Shown: positions 63,697 to 64,000 of the stretch, one piece after another
Numbering within the stretch: position 1 is the first letter of the stretch
How the letters are laid out: each line of letters begins with the position of its first letter
Assembly (NCBI RefSeq): GCF_034661235.1
Contig: NZ_CP141059.1
Span: 3,285,501-3,349,500 of the forward strand
Origin: Nocardioides bizhenqiangii
Lineage (GTDB): Bacteria; Actinomycetota; Actinomycetes; Propionibacteriales; Nocardioidaceae
DNA: 64,000 nucleotides
Direction of reading: 5' to 3'
Notes under the pieces: generated by a model
Databases searched by the model: none
Seen by the model: only the letters and a program-made list of their open reading frames with translations
What the model was told of the DNA's origin: nothing
Program-made: the position numbers and the translations under genes

Positions 63697-64000
63697 ATGA
63701 CCCGACCCGTCGACACCCGGACCGATCAGTACGTCGAGGAAGTCGTCGCCCTCGACCCGCTCACTGCGACCTTCGCCGGCATCGCCGGCCACGACGACAA
63801 GCTGCCCGACCTGTCGCCGGCGGGCTACGACGCCCGCGAGGAGCTCAACCGCCGGGCGCTGGCCGAGGTGCGCGCGCTCGAGCCGACCGACGAGCGTGAG
63901 CAGGTCGCCAAGGACGCGTTCCTGGAGCGGGTCGGGCTCGAGGTGGAGAAGGCCGAAGCGGGGTTCGAGCGCTCCGCGTTCTCGGTGATCAGCAGCGCGG
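63697..64000 (+). CDS. DUF885 family protein, 5' part cut by the window edge
   Basis: The first 101 residues of a protein starting RPVDTRTDQYVEEVVALDP, then FAGIAGHDDKLPDLSP and a helix-rich charged part. DUF885 proteins are large alpha-helical proteins with putative metallopeptidase activity and an HExxH motif further on, which is outside the window. The ATG at 63697 lies 6 nt after TAGGGT, a leaderless start. Confidence 0.82.
   Translation, partial: MTRPVDTRTDQYVEEVVALDPLTATFAGIAGHDDKLPDLSPAGYDAREELNRRALAEVRALEPTDEREQVAKDAFLERVGLEVEKAEAGFERSAFSVISSA

Overview
The window is high-GC actinobacterial DNA with GTG and ATG starts, many 4-bp ATGA/GTGA gene overlaps, and about twenty genes whose -10-like TANNNT hexamer lies 5-8 nt before the start codon (leaderless transcripts). 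Gene content and order suggest the family Nocardioidaceae, most likely Nocardioides or a close relative. That is an inference from remembered synteny; no search was run.

Layout. (1) 1-14 kb: a core block resembling the mycobacterial Rv3257c-Rv3268 neighbourhood. It holds phosphomannomutase, DUF3499, a degenerate zincin-like protein, a DUF5719-like secreted protein, a giant membrane glycosyltransferase, WhiB2, the F420 genes fbiA and fbiB, a DUF3105 protein, mannose-1-phosphate guanylyltransferase, a TIGR03089 protein and a secreted PGRP amidase. (2) 14.6-41.8 kb: a large cell-surface glycan island. It contains a Wzm/Wzt-type ABC exporter, GlfT2-like and GlfT1-like galactofuranosyltransferases, UDP-galactopyranose mutase (Glf), two further family 2 glycosyltransferases, a TagD-like cytidylyltransferase, five sulfotransferase-like proteins, a LicD-methyltransferase fusion, a pyruvyl transferase, another methyltransferase, two secreted PLD-like and two secreted EEP-fold hydrolases in mirrored order, a PAP2 membrane protein and an inositol-monophosphatase-like enzyme. 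(3) 41.9-52.7 kb: two LCP (LytR-CpsA-Psr) ligases, a dehydratase/LysR divergent pair, a thioesterase, an enoyl-CoA hydratase, an LPDTG surface protein with a class E sortase, an SDR, and an ECF-like sigma factor with a membrane-tethered repeat protein. (4) 52.7-61 kb: a second core block like Rv3274c-Rv3281: acyl-CoA dehydrogenase, purE, purK, an orphan winged-helix protein, a class III cyclase, a PH-domain protein, birA, accD5 and accE5. (5) 61-64 kb: a small membrane protein, an epoxide hydrolase with a divergent WYL regulator, and the start of a DUF885 protein.

How the genes work together. Glf makes UDP-Galf. The GlfT1/GlfT2-like enzymes would start and extend a galactofuranan on a lipid carrier, Wzm/Wzt would export it, and LCP proteins could attach it to peptidoglycan. 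The sulfotransferase, LicD, pyruvyl and methyl transferases could add anionic substituents, so the locus may make a sulfated or otherwise anionic galactan. This is inferred from gene content only.

Non-coding structure is rich. There are two arrays of 21-bp repeats capped by the same stem-loop at convergent gene ends, an imperfect palindrome of roughly 680 bp between convergent genes, hairpins with a constant loop but different stems, and several other long palindromes. No rRNA, tRNA, CRISPR array or transposase gene was seen.
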